Assembly (NCBI RefSeq): GCF_900163625.1
Contig: NZ_FUIE01000085.1
Span: forward strand, 1-64,000
DNA length: 64,000 bases
Reading direction: 5' to 3'
Source: Brevundimonas diminuta 3F5N
GTDB taxonomy: Bacteria > Pseudomonadota > Alphaproteobacteria > Caulobacterales > Caulobacteraceae
Numbering within the stretch: the stretch's first letter is position 1; each line of letters starts with the position of its first letter. Made by a program: the position numbers and the translations under genes. Below are positions 1 through 8,186 of the stretch, piece by piece. The notes beneath the pieces were generated by a model. That model did not search any database. It saw nothing but the letters and a program-made list of their open reading frames with translations, and was not told the origin of the DNA.

Positions 1-187
1 CGCGTAAACTGCGCGGCTAAGCGCCTCTCCCCGCTCATCCCGGCGAAGGCCGGGACCCAGATTGTAAGGCTCGCCATCTGCCGTTGCGGCTCCGGTGGGC
101 CTTTCTAACCAACCGCCAGGTTTGCATCTGGATCCCGGCCTTCGCCGGGATGAGCGGGGAGAGGCGCTTAGCCGCGCAGTTTACGCG
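1..187. repeat. Large inverted repeat downstream of dnaA
   Basis: Bases 1-61 and 127-187 are reverse complements with one mismatch in 61 positions, separated by a 65-bp spacer. Each arm contains a CCCGGCCTTCGCCGGGATGA-type palindromic core, a sequence class that I know to be dispersed in many alphaproteobacterial genomes. The outer end of each arm also holds a copy of the last codons of dnaA (see the separate finding). The element could continue to the left of the window. Transcribed, it would fold into a very long hairpin and may act as the dnaA 3' end, although no T-tract follows. Confidence 0.9.
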
Positions 188-200
188 CCATTTTTCCTTG

Positions 201-1619
201 TTACCCGCGCAGTTTGCGCGTCAGGGCCTCGACGTCGCGGGCGATCTGGTCGTCCTTGGGTATCAGCTCTTCGATCTTGCGGACCCCGTGCAGGACGGTG
301 GTGTGGTCGCGCCCGCCGAAGCGACGGCCGATGTCGGGATAGGAGCGGGTCGTGTGCTGCTTGCACAGGTACATGGCGACCTGACGCGGGCGGGCGATGG
401 CGCGGGTGCGGCGCTCGCTCAGCAGGTCGGCCTGCTTCAGGTTGAAGTGCTCGGCCACCGTCTTCTGGATCTCGTCCACGGTGATGCGGCGCTCCGGCCC
501 CGTGCGCAGGGCGGCGCCCAGCAGGGTCTGGACCTCATCCACCGTCAGGGCCGACAGGCGGCTTCCGGCGACGGCGGCCAGGGTGTTCACGGCGCCTTCC
601 AGCTCACGCATAGAGCCGGGGGTGCGGTCGATCAGATGCTCCAGCACGTCCGCGCGCGCCTCGCCCGAGACGACGCCCAGCTGGGCCAGGGCGTTCAGGC
701 GCGACTGGGCCACGGCGACCTTGAGATCGCGGTCCGCCGCCTCGACCGGGCAGGTCAGGCCCGCCGCCAGGTGGCTGCGCAGGCGCGGCTCGACGTCGGT
801 CAGGGCCATCGGCGCGCGGTCGGCCGACAGGACGATGCGCTTGCCGTCCTCGATCAGGGCCGTGAGGGTGTTCAGCAGCTCTTCCTGGGTCGAGGTCTTG
901 CCGCCGACGAACTGGACGTCGTCCAGCAGCAGCATGTCGGCCGAACGCAGGCTTTCCTTGAAGGCGGCGGTCGAGCGGTCCTGCATGGCGCGCACGAAGG
1001 TCGAAAGGAAACGCTCGGCGGTCAGATAGACCACCTTGGCGTCCGGGCGCAGGCGCTGAGCCTCCCAGGCGATGGCGTTCAGCAGGTGCGTCTTGCCGTA
1101 GCCGTAGGGGCCGCAGAAGAAGACGGGGTTGAAGTGGCCGTCAGCCCAGGTCGCCACCTGCTTGGCGATGGCCAGGGCGAAGGCGTTGCCGTGGCCCTCG
1201 ACGAAGCTGTCGAAGGTCAGGCGCTCCTGCAGGCCGGCGGCGCGCACGGCGCGGGCGCCGTCGGTCGCTGCGGCGAAGGCGGGCGCGGAAGCGGCAGGAG
1301 CGGCCGGGGCGGGGCTGATCGAGGCCAGGCGCGGGGCGTCGCGCAGACCGGACGGCGGCGCCGAACCCATCTCGGCGCGGCAGCGCACCTCCAGGCGACG
1401 CGACAGACCGTCCAGACCCAGCCACAGCTCGTTCATGCGACGCAGGGCGTTCTTGCGCACCCAGTCGCGGGCATAGGCCGTCGGGGTGACCAGGATCAGA
1501 TTGCCCTGGGAATCCACGCGCACGGCGGAAGGCGCGATATAGGAGCTGAAGGGACCATCCCCGATCTCAGCCTTCAGGCGGTCCGCCGCCTCGGTCCAGA
1601 TACGGTTGGGATCCGTCAT
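201..1619 (-). CDS. dnaA: Chromosomal replication initiator protein DnaA
   Basis: DnaA binds DnaA boxes at oriC, unwinds the origin and loads the replicative helicase. The 472-residue product has the four expected parts: an N-terminal domain I, an Ala/Pro-rich linker (about residues 85-130), an AAA+ core with Walker A GPYGYGKTH (about 170) and Walker B LLLDDVQF, and a C-terminal DNA-binding domain with the signature GRDHTTV. I chose the ATG at 1619 (MTDPNRIW); in-frame ATGs at 1628 and 1646 are possible because no start has a clear ribosome binding site. The gene reads away from a 514-bp upstream region rich in GANTC sites. I saw no DnaA-box cluster, so the origin is probably outside this window. 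Confidence 0.97.
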   Translation of the reverse strand: MTDPNRIWTEAADRLKAEIGDGPFSSYIAPSAVRVDSQGNLILVTPTAYARDWVRKNALRRMNELWLGLDGLSRRLEVRCRAEMGSAPPSGLRDAPRLASISPAPAAPAASAPAFAAATDGARAVRAAGLQERLTFDSFVEGHGNAFALAIAKQVATWADGHFNPVFFCGPYGYGKTHLLNAIAWEAQRLRPDAKVVYLTAERFLSTFVRAMQDRSTAAFKESLRSADMLLLDDVQFVGGKTSTQEELLNTLTALIEDGKRIVLSADRAPMALTDVEPRLRSHLAAGLTCPVEAADRDLKVAVAQSRLNALAQLGVVSGEARADVLEHLIDRTPGSMRELEGAVNTLAAVAGSRLSALTVDEVQTLLGAALRTGPERRITVDEIQKTVAEHFNLKQADLLSERRTRAIARPRQVAMYLCKQHTTRSYPDIGRRFGGRDHTTVLHGVRKIEELIPKDDQIARDVEALTRKLRG

Positions 1620-1870
1620 TCCCGCCATTACCGCGCCCCCGATCATTCAGAACACCCGCCACAAGAGTTATCACCGACGAACGCCCTTCGAGAGGCCATA
1701 TCCAGGGACGACTTCTCTCGCCTCGCGAAGCCGGGCTTCGCAAGCGGGGTCGTACTCACAGACAGACATCTCGCACCAAGGGAAACCATTGATTTCCCTC
1801 GTCTTCATCCAGAAAGGACGGAAGTGCGTTACCCCTTCAACTTACCCCCGGCGCGGCGGAGATCAACGCT

Positions 1871-1967
1871 GATTCGAGTCGAGATTCGCACTTAAATTGA
1901 TTGACTCCAGCAAACCTCGGCAGGGCTTGGGAAAATGGCGATTTCGCCTCAATCGAGAACCAGAATC
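1871..1967. promoter_or_regulatory. Cluster of five GANTC (CcrM-type) sites upstream of dnaA
   Basis: GATTC at 1871, GAGTC at 1876, GATTC at 1883, GACTC at 1903 and GAATC at 1963 lie within 97 bp. In Caulobacter, CcrM methylation of GANTC sites in the dnaA promoter is known to affect dnaA transcription through the cell cycle. The same role here is an inference from position and density. Confidence 0.6.
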
Positions 1968-1997
1968 CGTAAGCGTGACTTAGGAGCAGACAGCAAG

Positions 1998-2028
1998 ACG
2001 GCGAGGGAGCTTGCGCTTCCTCGCCGTT
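1998..2028 (-). terminator. Probable rpsT terminator
   Basis: An 8-9 bp GC-rich stem (CGGCGAGG pairing with CCTCGCCG) with a partly paired AGC-rich loop lies about 105 nt after the rpsT stop. On the minus strand it is followed by a modest T-rich stretch (TCTTGCTGTCT). Confidence 0.5.
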
Positions 2029-2133
2029 GAATTTCTTGCATTCTTTTACGAAACGCCCGTTACAGGCCCTCCGTAGCCGTCACATTGCGCCGTTTGACGA
2101 AGCCGTGAAGACCCGTCCGAGCGCCGTGCGAAA

Positions 2134-2403
2134 TCAGGCGGCCGACAGCTTCTTCAGCTGGGCGGCCAGACGGCTGACCTTGCGCGAGCCGGTGTTCTTG
2201 TGAACGACGCCCTTGGACACGGCGCGCATCAGTTCCGACTGGGCGGTGATGAAGGCGGCCTTGGCGCTTTCCACGTCGCCGCCCGTGACGGCTTCCTGGA
2301 ACTTGCGCAGGTAGGTACGGACGCGGGTACGGCGGGCCTTGTTCACTTCGGTCCGCGCTTCGATCTTGCGGATCGCCTTGCGGGCGCCTGCATTGTTGGC
2401 CAT
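2134..2403 (-). CDS. rpsT: 30S ribosomal protein S20
   Basis: S20 binds 16S rRNA early in 30S assembly. The 89-residue, Lys/Arg-rich product starts [13 protein letters not shown] and has the usual family length and alpha-helical composition. The ATG at 2403 fits the family; a longer frame from 2448 adds residues with no S20 character. It lies between an enoyl-CoA hydratase gene and dnaA on the same strand, the rpsT-dnaA order seen in related Caulobacterales. Confidence 0.96.
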   Translation of the reverse strand: MANNAGARKAIRKIEARTEVNKARRTRVRTYLRKFQEAVTGGDVESAKAAFITAQSELMRAVSKGVVHKNTGSRKVSRLAAQLKKLSAA

Positions 2404-2522
2404 CGGGTAAAAACCTTCGAACGAAAACGCCGTAAACCACACGTCCACGGCGAGAAAATCTCAAGAGCGGGCGGCTATAGCGGAAAGCCCTCGGACGGTC
2501 AACGCGATCCCGCTGGAATTGA

Positions 2523-2563
2523 GTCGGGGCCGGGGTTTGCGCCCCATATCATCCGGCCCCGAC
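2523..2563 (-). terminator. Stem-loop after the enoyl-CoA hydratase gene
   Basis: GTCGGGGCC (2523-2531) pairs with GGCCCCGAC (2555-2563), and the loop can form an inner GGGG/CCCC pairing. It lies just after the hydratase stop. No T-tract follows on the minus strand, so it may be an mRNA-stabilising structure rather than an intrinsic terminator. Confidence 0.4.
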
Positions 2564-2569
2564 ATGGAT

Positions 2570-3355
2570 TCAGCGGCCGGTGAAGGCGGGTTTGCGCTTC
2601 TCGACGAAGGCGGCCATGCCTTCCTTTTGATCGTCGAAGGCGAACAGGGAGTGGAACAGGCGGCGCTCGAACACCACCCCTTGCGCCAGGGTCGTCTCGA
2701 AGGCGGCGTTGACCAGCTCCTTATTGGCCATGACGGCCAGGATCGACTGGCCGGCGATCTTGGCGGCGGCCGCGCGCGCCTCGTCCAGCAGGGCGTCGGC
2801 CGCCACAACGCGCGAAACCAGGCCCGAACGCTCGGCCTCGGCCGCGTCCATCATCCGGCCGGTCAGGCACATGTCCATCGCCTTGGCCTTGCCCACGGCG
2901 CGGGTCAGGCGCTGAGAGCCGCCGATGCCGGGCGCCACGCCCAGGTTGATCTCGGGTTGCCCGAACTTGGCCGTGTCCGAGGCGATAATGAAGTCGCACA
3001 GCATGGCCAGCTCGCAACCGCCGCCCAGGGCATAGCCCGACACCGCCGCGATGATCGGCTTGCGGAAGCTCGCCACCCGGTCATGAGCGCGGGCGAAGAA
3101 GTTGCCGCGATACATGTCGGCATAGGCCTGGTCCGCCATCTCCTTGATGTCGGCGCCGGCGGCGAAGGCCTTCACCGAGCCGGTCAGGACGATGCACCTG
3201 ACGGAGTCATCGTCGGCCACGCTCTCCAGGAAGTCGCCCAGTTCGCCGGTCAGGGTGGTGTTCAGCGCATTCAGCGCCTCGGGCCGGTTCAGGGTGACGA
3301 CCGCATAGCCGTCGGCGTGGCGTTCGATCAGCAGGGTGGAATAGGCGTCGGCCAT
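2570..3355 (-). CDS. Enoyl-CoA hydratase (crotonase family)
   Basis: Likely hydrates trans-2-enoyl-CoA to 3-hydroxyacyl-CoA in fatty-acid beta-oxidation. The 261-residue product is close to the family length and shows the oxyanion-hole region [11 protein letters not shown] and both catalytic glutamates, in GGGCELAM and GQPEINLG. The ATG has a good ribosome binding site (GGAG, 6 nt upstream). It sits alone upstream of rpsT, with no other beta-oxidation genes nearby, so its exact acyl-CoA substrate cannot be read from context. Confidence 0.9.
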   Translation of the reverse strand: MADAYSTLLIERHADGYAVVTLNRPEALNALNTTLTGELGDFLESVADDDSVRCIVLTGSVKAFAAGADIKEMADQAYADMYRGNFFARAHDRVASFRKPIIAAVSGYALGGGCELAMLCDFIIASDTAKFGQPEINLGVAPGIGGSQRLTRAVGKAKAMDMCLTGRMMDAAEAERSGLVSRVVAADALLDEARAAAAKIAGQSILAVMANKELVNAAFETTLAQGVVFERRLFHSLFAFDDQKEGMAAFVEKRKPAFTGR

Positions 3356-3395
3356 CAGGCGCTCCTCTATGCTCGTTGCAGGGAGGTCTAGCGCC

Positions 3396-3614
3396 TCAGC
3401 CCTCCCACTGGAACACCTCGCCGATCTCGACGCCGAAGACCTGGGCGATGCGGAAGGCGGCCTCCAGGCTGGGCGAGTATTTACCCTGCTCCATGGCGAC
3501 GATGGTCTGACGCGTCATGCCGATGCGGGCGGCCAGATCCGCCTGGGTCATCTCATGGGCGTGGAAGCGCAGCTCGCGGATGCGGTTCCTGATCGGCGGC
3601 GGCGCCTTGCCCAT
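3396..3614 (-). CDS. Small XRE/Cro-CI family transcriptional regulator
   Basis: A 72-residue protein consisting almost only of a helix-turn-helix ([27 protein letters not shown] region), the minimal repressor type. Its ATG at 3614 shares the A of the TGATG junction with the stop of the upstream membrane-protein gene, so the two are probably translationally coupled. Such XRE/membrane-protein pairs are often autoregulated; the AT-rich inverted repeats before the pair (4152-4191) are candidate operators. The inducing signal is unknown. Confidence 0.85.
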   Translation of the reverse strand: MGKAPPPIRNRIRELRFHAHEMTQADLAARIGMTRQTIVAMEQGKYSPSLEAAFRIAQVFGVEIGEVFQWEG

Positions 3615-4102
3615 CACCGCCCCCGCTTCAGCAGGGCCAGCGACAGGCCCCAGCGCGCCAGTTCCGACAGCATGATGCAGCCCAGCACCGCATTGGCGAC
3701 CAGCACTAGGCCGTTGCCGGGGATCATCCACCGCGCCAGCCCCTCGGGCTTTACGCTGCCCCAGAAGCCGACGCCGTAGGCGACCGCCGATACCGTGACC
3801 AGCAGGCCGATCAGCACCATCAGGGAGACATGGCTGGCCTGCAGCGTCGCCAGTCCCTCGCGCTCGTCACGCGCCCGGCGCTCGGCCTTGGAGGTGGTCA
3901 GCATGGCCAGGGCCGTCAGCCCGCTTTCCAGCACCACCACGGCGATCAGGCCGAGCACGAACAGCCCGCCCATGTCGGCGGCGAAGTCCGCCTGCTTCAG
4001 CCCTCCGGCCAGCATGCGCTCGCCGAATCGCCAGGCGTAGGCGCCCCAGACCACCAGGCCGGCGACGATGGCGACCCACAAGTGTTTTTCGCGAAACGTC
4101 AT
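3614..4102 (-). CDS. Membrane protein coupled to an XRE regulator
   Basis: A 162-residue protein with about four predicted membrane helices (near residues 8-25, 45-65, 90-110 and 130-150) and a charged cytoplasmic stretch SKAERRARDEREGL between helices 2 and 3. I do not recognise a function; similar proteins paired with small XRE regulators are usually annotated as hypothetical. I chose the ATG at 4102 (MTFREKHLW); an in-frame start at 4138 adds a short polar tail. Its stop overlaps the regulator's start by one base. Confidence 0.75.
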   Translation of the reverse strand: MTFREKHLWVAIVAGLVVWGAYAWRFGERMLAGGLKQADFAADMGGLFVLGLIAVVVLESGLTALAMLTTSKAERRARDEREGLATLQASHVSLMVLIGLLVTVSAVAYGVGFWGSVKPEGLARWMIPGNGLVLVANAVLGCIMLSELARWGLSLALLKRGR

Positions 4103-4151
4103 GACGCGCTCCTGACTGCTGTCACGGAGAAAAGTCACATCATACTGACAC

Positions 4152-4191
4152 GATGTCTATTATTTTTTACATCAAGTCGAAATTTTACGAC
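4152..4191. promoter_or_regulatory. AT-rich inverted repeats, candidate XRE operator
   Basis: GATGT (4152-4156) pairs with ACATC (4169-4173) around a T-rich 12-nt centre, followed by GTCG (4176-4179) and CGAC (4188-4191). The stretch is much more AT-rich than its surroundings and lies just upstream of the XRE/membrane-protein unit. Operator function is inferred. Confidence 0.4.
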
Positions 4192-4194
4192 ATA

Positions 4195-5058
4195 TCACCG
4201 CTTCTGACAGATCGAGCAGAAGAAGGTCGAGCGGCCGCCCTGAACGATGCGGCCGACCACGCCGGAGCAGCCCTCGGTGCGGCACGGCTCGCCCTCGCGG
4301 CCGTAGACATCGAAGCGATGCTGGAAATAGCCTTGGCCGCCCTCGACGTTGGCGAAGTCCTTCAGGGTCGAGCCGCCCGCCGCGATGGCGTCGGCCAGAA
4401 CGTTGCGCACCTCGACCGCCAGCCGCTCCAGCCGGGGGCGGCTGACCTTGCCCGCCGCCGTCAGGGGCGAGATGCGCGCCCGGTACAGCGCCTCGCACAC
4501 ATAGATGTTGCCCAACCCCGCCACGATGCTCTGATCCAGCAACGACACCTTGATGTTCTGGGCCTTCCCCGCGAAGGCCTCGACCAGATGCGCGCCCGAG
4601 AAGGCGTTGCCCAGCGGTTCCGGCCCCAACTTGGCGAACCAGGCGTGATCCGCCACCCCTTCGGTCGGAATCAGGCCCATGAAGCCGAAACGCCGCGCAT
4701 CGGCGTAGCCCAGCCGCGTCAGCACCCCGCCCCGGTCCGCCGTCAGGCTCATATGTTCATGCTTGCCCGCTAGCGGCGCCTCGGTCTCGAACACGCCCGG
4801 CGCGACGCCTTCCAGCGTGAACCGCCCCGTCATGCCCAGATGCGTCACCCAGGTCTCGCCGGTCGACAGGGGGAACAGCAGATACTTGGCCCGCCGGTCC
4901 AGCCGCAGCACCGTCGCCCCGTCCAGCCGCTCGATAAAGCGCTCCGGGAAAGGAAAGCGCAGGTCCGCCCGATTCTGGCGCGGCGCGGTCAGACGCGCGC
5001 CTTCCAGCACAGGCTCCAGGCCGCGACGGACAGTTTCGACTTCGGGCAATTCGGGCAT
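4195..5058 (-). CDS. mutM: Formamidopyrimidine-DNA glycosylase (Fpg/MutM)
   Basis: Excises 8-oxoguanine and formamidopyrimidines and nicks the abasic site. The product is 287 residues. After removal of Met it begins with the catalytic proline (PELPEVETVRR), with the essential Glu next to it; the H2TH region contains GLGNIYVCEALYRARISP; the C-terminal zinc finger has the four cysteines (CRTEGC ... FFCSIC). All key residues are present. The gene stands alone between a short gap and the OPT transporter. Confidence 0.96.
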   Translation of the reverse strand: MPELPEVETVRRGLEPVLEGARLTAPRQNRADLRFPFPERFIERLDGATVLRLDRRAKYLLFPLSTGETWVTHLGMTGRFTLEGVAPGVFETEAPLAGKHEHMSLTADRGGVLTRLGYADARRFGFMGLIPTEGVADHAWFAKLGPEPLGNAFSGAHLVEAFAGKAQNIKVSLLDQSIVAGLGNIYVCEALYRARISPLTAAGKVSRPRLERLAVEVRNVLADAIAAGGSTLKDFANVEGGQGYFQHRFDVYGREGEPCRTEGCSGVVGRIVQGGRSTFFCSICQKR

Positions 5059-5162
5059 GGATGCAGAGGTAGCGGTTGAAAGGACGTCAGAGAAGAGGCG
5101 CGCCCCGTTGTCACGGCCCGGCTTTCAGGCTTAGCCTCCCGGCAAATTCACGAGGCTACCGC

Positions 5163-7211
5163 ATGACGGACAAACTCGCCGGAACCGGCAAACGCATCGA
5201 ACTGACGATCCGCGCCCTGATCCTGGGCTGCGTGCTGGCGGCGGTCTTCACGGCGGCCAACACCTATCTGGGCCTGAAGGTCGGCCTGACCTTCGCCTCG
5301 GCCATTCCGGCGGCGGTCATTTCGATGGCCCTGCTGCGTGCGTTCCGCGGTTCGACCATCTGGGAGAACATGACCGTCCAGACCGTCGCCTCGGTCGGCG
5401 GCTCGATGAGCGCCATCATCTTCGTCCTGCCCGGTCTGGTGATGATCGGCTGGTGGATGAACTTCCCCTTCTGGGAGTCGGTGATGATCTGCGTGCTGGG
5501 CGGGGTGCTGGGGGTGACCTTCTCCATTCCCCTGCGCCGCACCCTGGTCGTCCAGGGCGGCCTGCCCTACCCAGAGGGCGTCGCCGCCGCCGAGGTGCTG
5601 AAGGTCGGCTCGCCCGGCGCGGAGCAGACCGAGGAGGCCGTGCGCGAGAACAAGTCCGGCCTGTTCGTGGTCATGGGCGGGGCGATCGCTTCAGCCTTCT
5701 TCGGCTTCCTGGCCGCCGCCCGCGTCTTCGCCCATGAGACCACCGCCTTCCTGCGCCTTCCGGCCGCGATGGGCGGCGGCGCGACCGGCGTCGGCTTCTC
5801 CATGCAGTTCGCCCTGCTGGGCGCCGGCCACCTGATCGGCCTGGCGGTCGGCCTGACCCAGCTGTTCGGCCTGATCCTGGCCTGGCTGATCTTCGTGCCC
5901 ATCCTGACCTCGCCCGAATTCGTCGCCTGGGCCGCCGCCAACGGCGTGCCGTCCATCGCTGCCGGGGTTCCCGCCGAAGCCGGCGCCGAGGGCCTGGCCA
6001 TGAGCGTCTGGGCCCAGGAGGTCCGCTTCATCGGCGCCGGGGTCATCGGCGTCGCCGCCCTGTGGACCCTGGCCAAGCTGGCCAAGCCCCTGGTCGCGGG
6101 CCTGGCCTCGGCCATCTCCGCCCAGGCGCGCCGCGCCCACGGCGAGACGCTGGAACTGGCCGAGCAGGACATTCCCATCAAGCTGGTCGGCCTGATCTCC
6201 GTCGCCGCCCTGGTCGGCATCGCCGTCCTGCTGGCCGTCGTGGCCCAGGGCACCAGCCTGGCCGGATCGGCCCCGCTGCTGGTGATCGGCGGCCTGGTCT
6301 ATGTCGTGGTCATCGGCTTCGCCGTGGCGGCCATCTGCGGCTACATGGCCGGCCTGATCGGCTCGTCCAACAGCCCGGTGTCCGGCGTCGGCATCCTGGC
6401 CATCATCATCGCCTCCCTGCTGATGCTGGGCGTGCTGGCCATCGCCGGGGTGCCCGCCGATCCGTCGATCGTCGCCTTCGCCCTGATCGTCACCGCCGTG
6501 GTCTTCGCCGTGGCCGTGATCGCCAACGACAACCTGCAGGACCTCAAGACCGGCCAGCTGGTCGAGGCCACGCCCTGGCGTCAGCAGACGGCCCTGCTGG
6601 TCGGCGTCGTCGCCGGCGCCCTGGTTATCCCCTTCGTGCTGGACATGATGAACCAGGCCTTCGGCTTCGAAGGCGGCCCGCCCGCCATCGTCCAGGGCTC
6701 GCAGACCCTGGCCGCGCCCCAGGCGACCCTGATCTCGGCCCTGGCCAAGGGCGTCATCAGCGGCGACCTGCGCTGGGACCTGATCGGCATCGGCGCCGTG
6801 GTCGGCGTTCTGGTCATCATCCTCGACGTCATCCTGCGCCGCACGACCAATGATAAGATCAAGCTGCCGCCGCTGGCTGCGGGCATCGGCGTCTATCTGC
6901 CGGCCGCCGTCACCACCATGCTGGTCATCGGCGCGGTCTGCGGCTGGCTGTACGACCGGGCGGTCAAGTCGACCCGTTACGCCGATGTGGCCCGCCGCAT
7001 GGGCGTGCTGCTGGCGTCCGGCCTGATCGTGGGCGAGAGCCTGTTCGGCGTCTTCACCGCCGCCGTCATCGTCGGCACCAAGAAGGAGGCGCCCTTCGCC
7101 CTGCTGCCTGCCGACAGCGGCTGGCCCGCGATGTGGGCCGGTCTGATCGCCTTCGCCGTCCTGACCTACGCCCTTTACGCCTGGGTGCGCCGCCGCTCGG
7201 CGCAGGTCTAA
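5163..7211 (+). CDS. OPT family oligopeptide transporter
   Basis: A 682-residue integral membrane protein with roughly 14-16 hydrophobic helices, matching the bacterial OPT family of proton-coupled peptide or metal-chelate importers. The N-terminus (MTDKLAGTGKRIELTIRAL) precedes a typical first helix; later features include the SIPLRRTL and LPYPEGVAAAEVLK segments characteristic of the family. The ATG at 5163 is preferred to an in-frame start at 5076, which would add an Arg-rich, non-family extension. No substrate-binding or processing gene is adjacent, so the substrate is open. Confidence 0.9.
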   Translation: MTDKLAGTGKRIELTIRALILGCVLAAVFTAANTYLGLKVGLTFASAIPAAVISMALLRAFRGSTIWENMTVQTVASVGGSMSAIIFVLPGLVMIGWWMNFPFWESVMICVLGGVLGVTFSIPLRRTLVVQGGLPYPEGVAAAEVLKVGSPGAEQTEEAVRENKSGLFVVMGGAIASAFFGFLAAARVFAHETTAFLRLPAAMGGGATGVGFSMQFALLGAGHLIGLAVGLTQLFGLILAWLIFVPILTSPEFVAWAAANGVPSIAAGVPAEAGAEGLAMSVWAQEVRFIGAGVIGVAALWTLAKLAKPLVAGLASAISAQARRAHGETLELAEQDIPIKLVGLISVAALVGIAVLLAVVAQGTSLAGSAPLLVIGGLVYVVVIGFAVAAICGYMAGLIGSSNSPVSGVGILAIIIASLLMLGVLAIAGVPADPSIVAFALIVTAVVFAVAVIANDNLQDLKTGQLVEATPWRQQTALLVGVVAGALVIPFVLDMMNQAFGFEGGPPAIVQGSQTLAAPQATLISALAKGVISGDLRWDLIGIGAVVGVLVIILDVILRRTTNDKIKLPPLAAGIGVYLPAAVTTMLVIGAVCGWLYDRAVKSTRYADVARRMGVLLASGLIVGESLFGVFTAAVIVGTKKEAPFALLPADSGWPAMWAGLIAFAVLTYALYAWVRRRSAQV

Positions 7212-7217
7212 GCCGAA

Positions 7218-8105
7218 CTAGAGGGTGGCGGCGAAGGCTTCCGCCGCCCGACTGGCGCTGCGCTCGCGGTGGCGCAGCCGATAGAAGGGCCGCTCGGGCA
7301 GATCCAGCGGCAGACGAACCAGCCGCCCCGCCTCGATCAGGGGCCGGGCGGCCAGTTCCGAAATCGCTGTCACCAGCCCGCCGCCTTCTCCTGTGCTGGC
7401 CGCCACCGCCGTCAGGATCGCCTCATTGGACGGCAGCACCAGCGCCGTCTTCAGGTCCGACGCAGCCATACCGCGCGGCAGGGCCGCCTCGAACTCGCTG
7501 CGGGTGCCGGACCCCGCCTCACGCAAGGCCCAGTCCAGCGCCTTCAGATCAGACGCCGCCAGAGGCCCGTCCCGATCCACCAGCGGGTGCTCCGGCGCCG
7601 CCACCACGATCAGCCGGTCGGCGGCGATGCGCGTCCGCTCCAGCCGGGGCGCGTCCTCGGCGCCCTCGATCAGACCCAGTTCCGCCTCGCCCGCCAGCAC
7701 CGCCTCGACCACCTGATGGGTGTTGCCGATCGACAGACGCAGCTCGATGCCCGGATGGCTTTGGGCGAAGGCGGCCATGCGCGGCGGAAGCCAATAGGCG
7801 GCGATGGTCTGGCTGGCGAACAGCCGCACCGAACCGCGCTTCAACCCCGCCAGTTCGTCCAGCAACCGCTCGGCCGCCTCGGCCCGCGCCAGCACGGCCC
7901 TGGCCTCCGGCAGGAACGCCGTTCCCGCCGCGTTCAGCGCCAGGCCGCGCCCGACCCGGTCGAACAACCGCGCCCCGTGCCGCGTCTCCAGTGCATTGAC
8001 CGCCGCGCTGACCGCCGACTGCGTCAGGTGCAAAGCCTCGGCCGCCCGCGTCATATGCAGACGCTCGGCCACGGCGACGAAGATGCGGAGTTGTTCCAGC
8101 GTCAT
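7218..8105 (-). CDS. LysR-type regulator, YeiE-like
   Basis: A 295-residue LysR-family protein with the N-terminal winged helix-turn-helix (MTLEQLRIFVAVAERLHMTRAAEALHLTQS region, given here in parts: MTRAAEALHLTQSAVSAAV) and a periplasmic-binding-like effector domain. It is divergent from a YeiH-type permease, the arrangement seen for E. coli YeiE/YeiH, where YeiE responds to sulfite. Effector identity here is inferred only. Its gene start abuts a palindrome (8113-8131) that fits a LysR operator. It converges with the OPT gene, 6 bp apart. Confidence 0.9.
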   Translation of the reverse strand: MTLEQLRIFVAVAERLHMTRAAEALHLTQSAVSAAVNALETRHGARLFDRVGRGLALNAAGTAFLPEARAVLARAEAAERLLDELAGLKRGSVRLFASQTIAAYWLPPRMAAFAQSHPGIELRLSIGNTHQVVEAVLAGEAELGLIEGAEDAPRLERTRIAADRLIVVAAPEHPLVDRDGPLAASDLKALDWALREAGSGTRSEFEAALPRGMAASDLKTALVLPSNEAILTAVAASTGEGGGLVTAISELAARPLIEAGRLVRLPLDLPERPFYRLRHRERSASRAAEAFAATL

Positions 8106-8112
8106 ACGTCAT

Positions 8113-8131
8113 TGATCAATTAGATCGATCA
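8113..8131. promoter_or_regulatory. Candidate LysR operator
   Basis: TGATC (8113-8117) and GATCA (8127-8131) form a perfect inverted repeat with a 9-nt centre in the divergent LysR/YeiH gap, overlapping the LysR leader. The geometry includes a T-N11-A motif typical of LysR-family sites. A related GGATCGATCAG lies at about 8153. Confidence 0.5.
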
Positions 8132-8186
8132 TTAAGTCCATAACTACGCGTTGGATCGATCAGATGGCGGAGCGGATAAGAACCGC

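Larger units (their letters stand above)
1620..2133. other. 514-bp dnaA upstream / rpsT downstream region
   Basis: No gene is visible here. The part next to rpsT holds a terminator-like hairpin (1998-2028); the middle (1871-1967) holds five GANTC motifs. The rest, 1620-1870, is presumably the long dnaA 5' leader; I see no good -10/-35 pair or DnaA box in it. Confidence 0.6.

Noticed and set aside
84..1895. A 603-codon open frame antisense to dnaA
   Set aside because: Antisense to dnaA throughout and without recognisable domains.
1620..2133. oriC next to dnaA
   Set aside because: I found no TTATNCACA-type DnaA boxes and no AT-rich unwinding region; in Caulobacter the origin is not directly beside dnaA.
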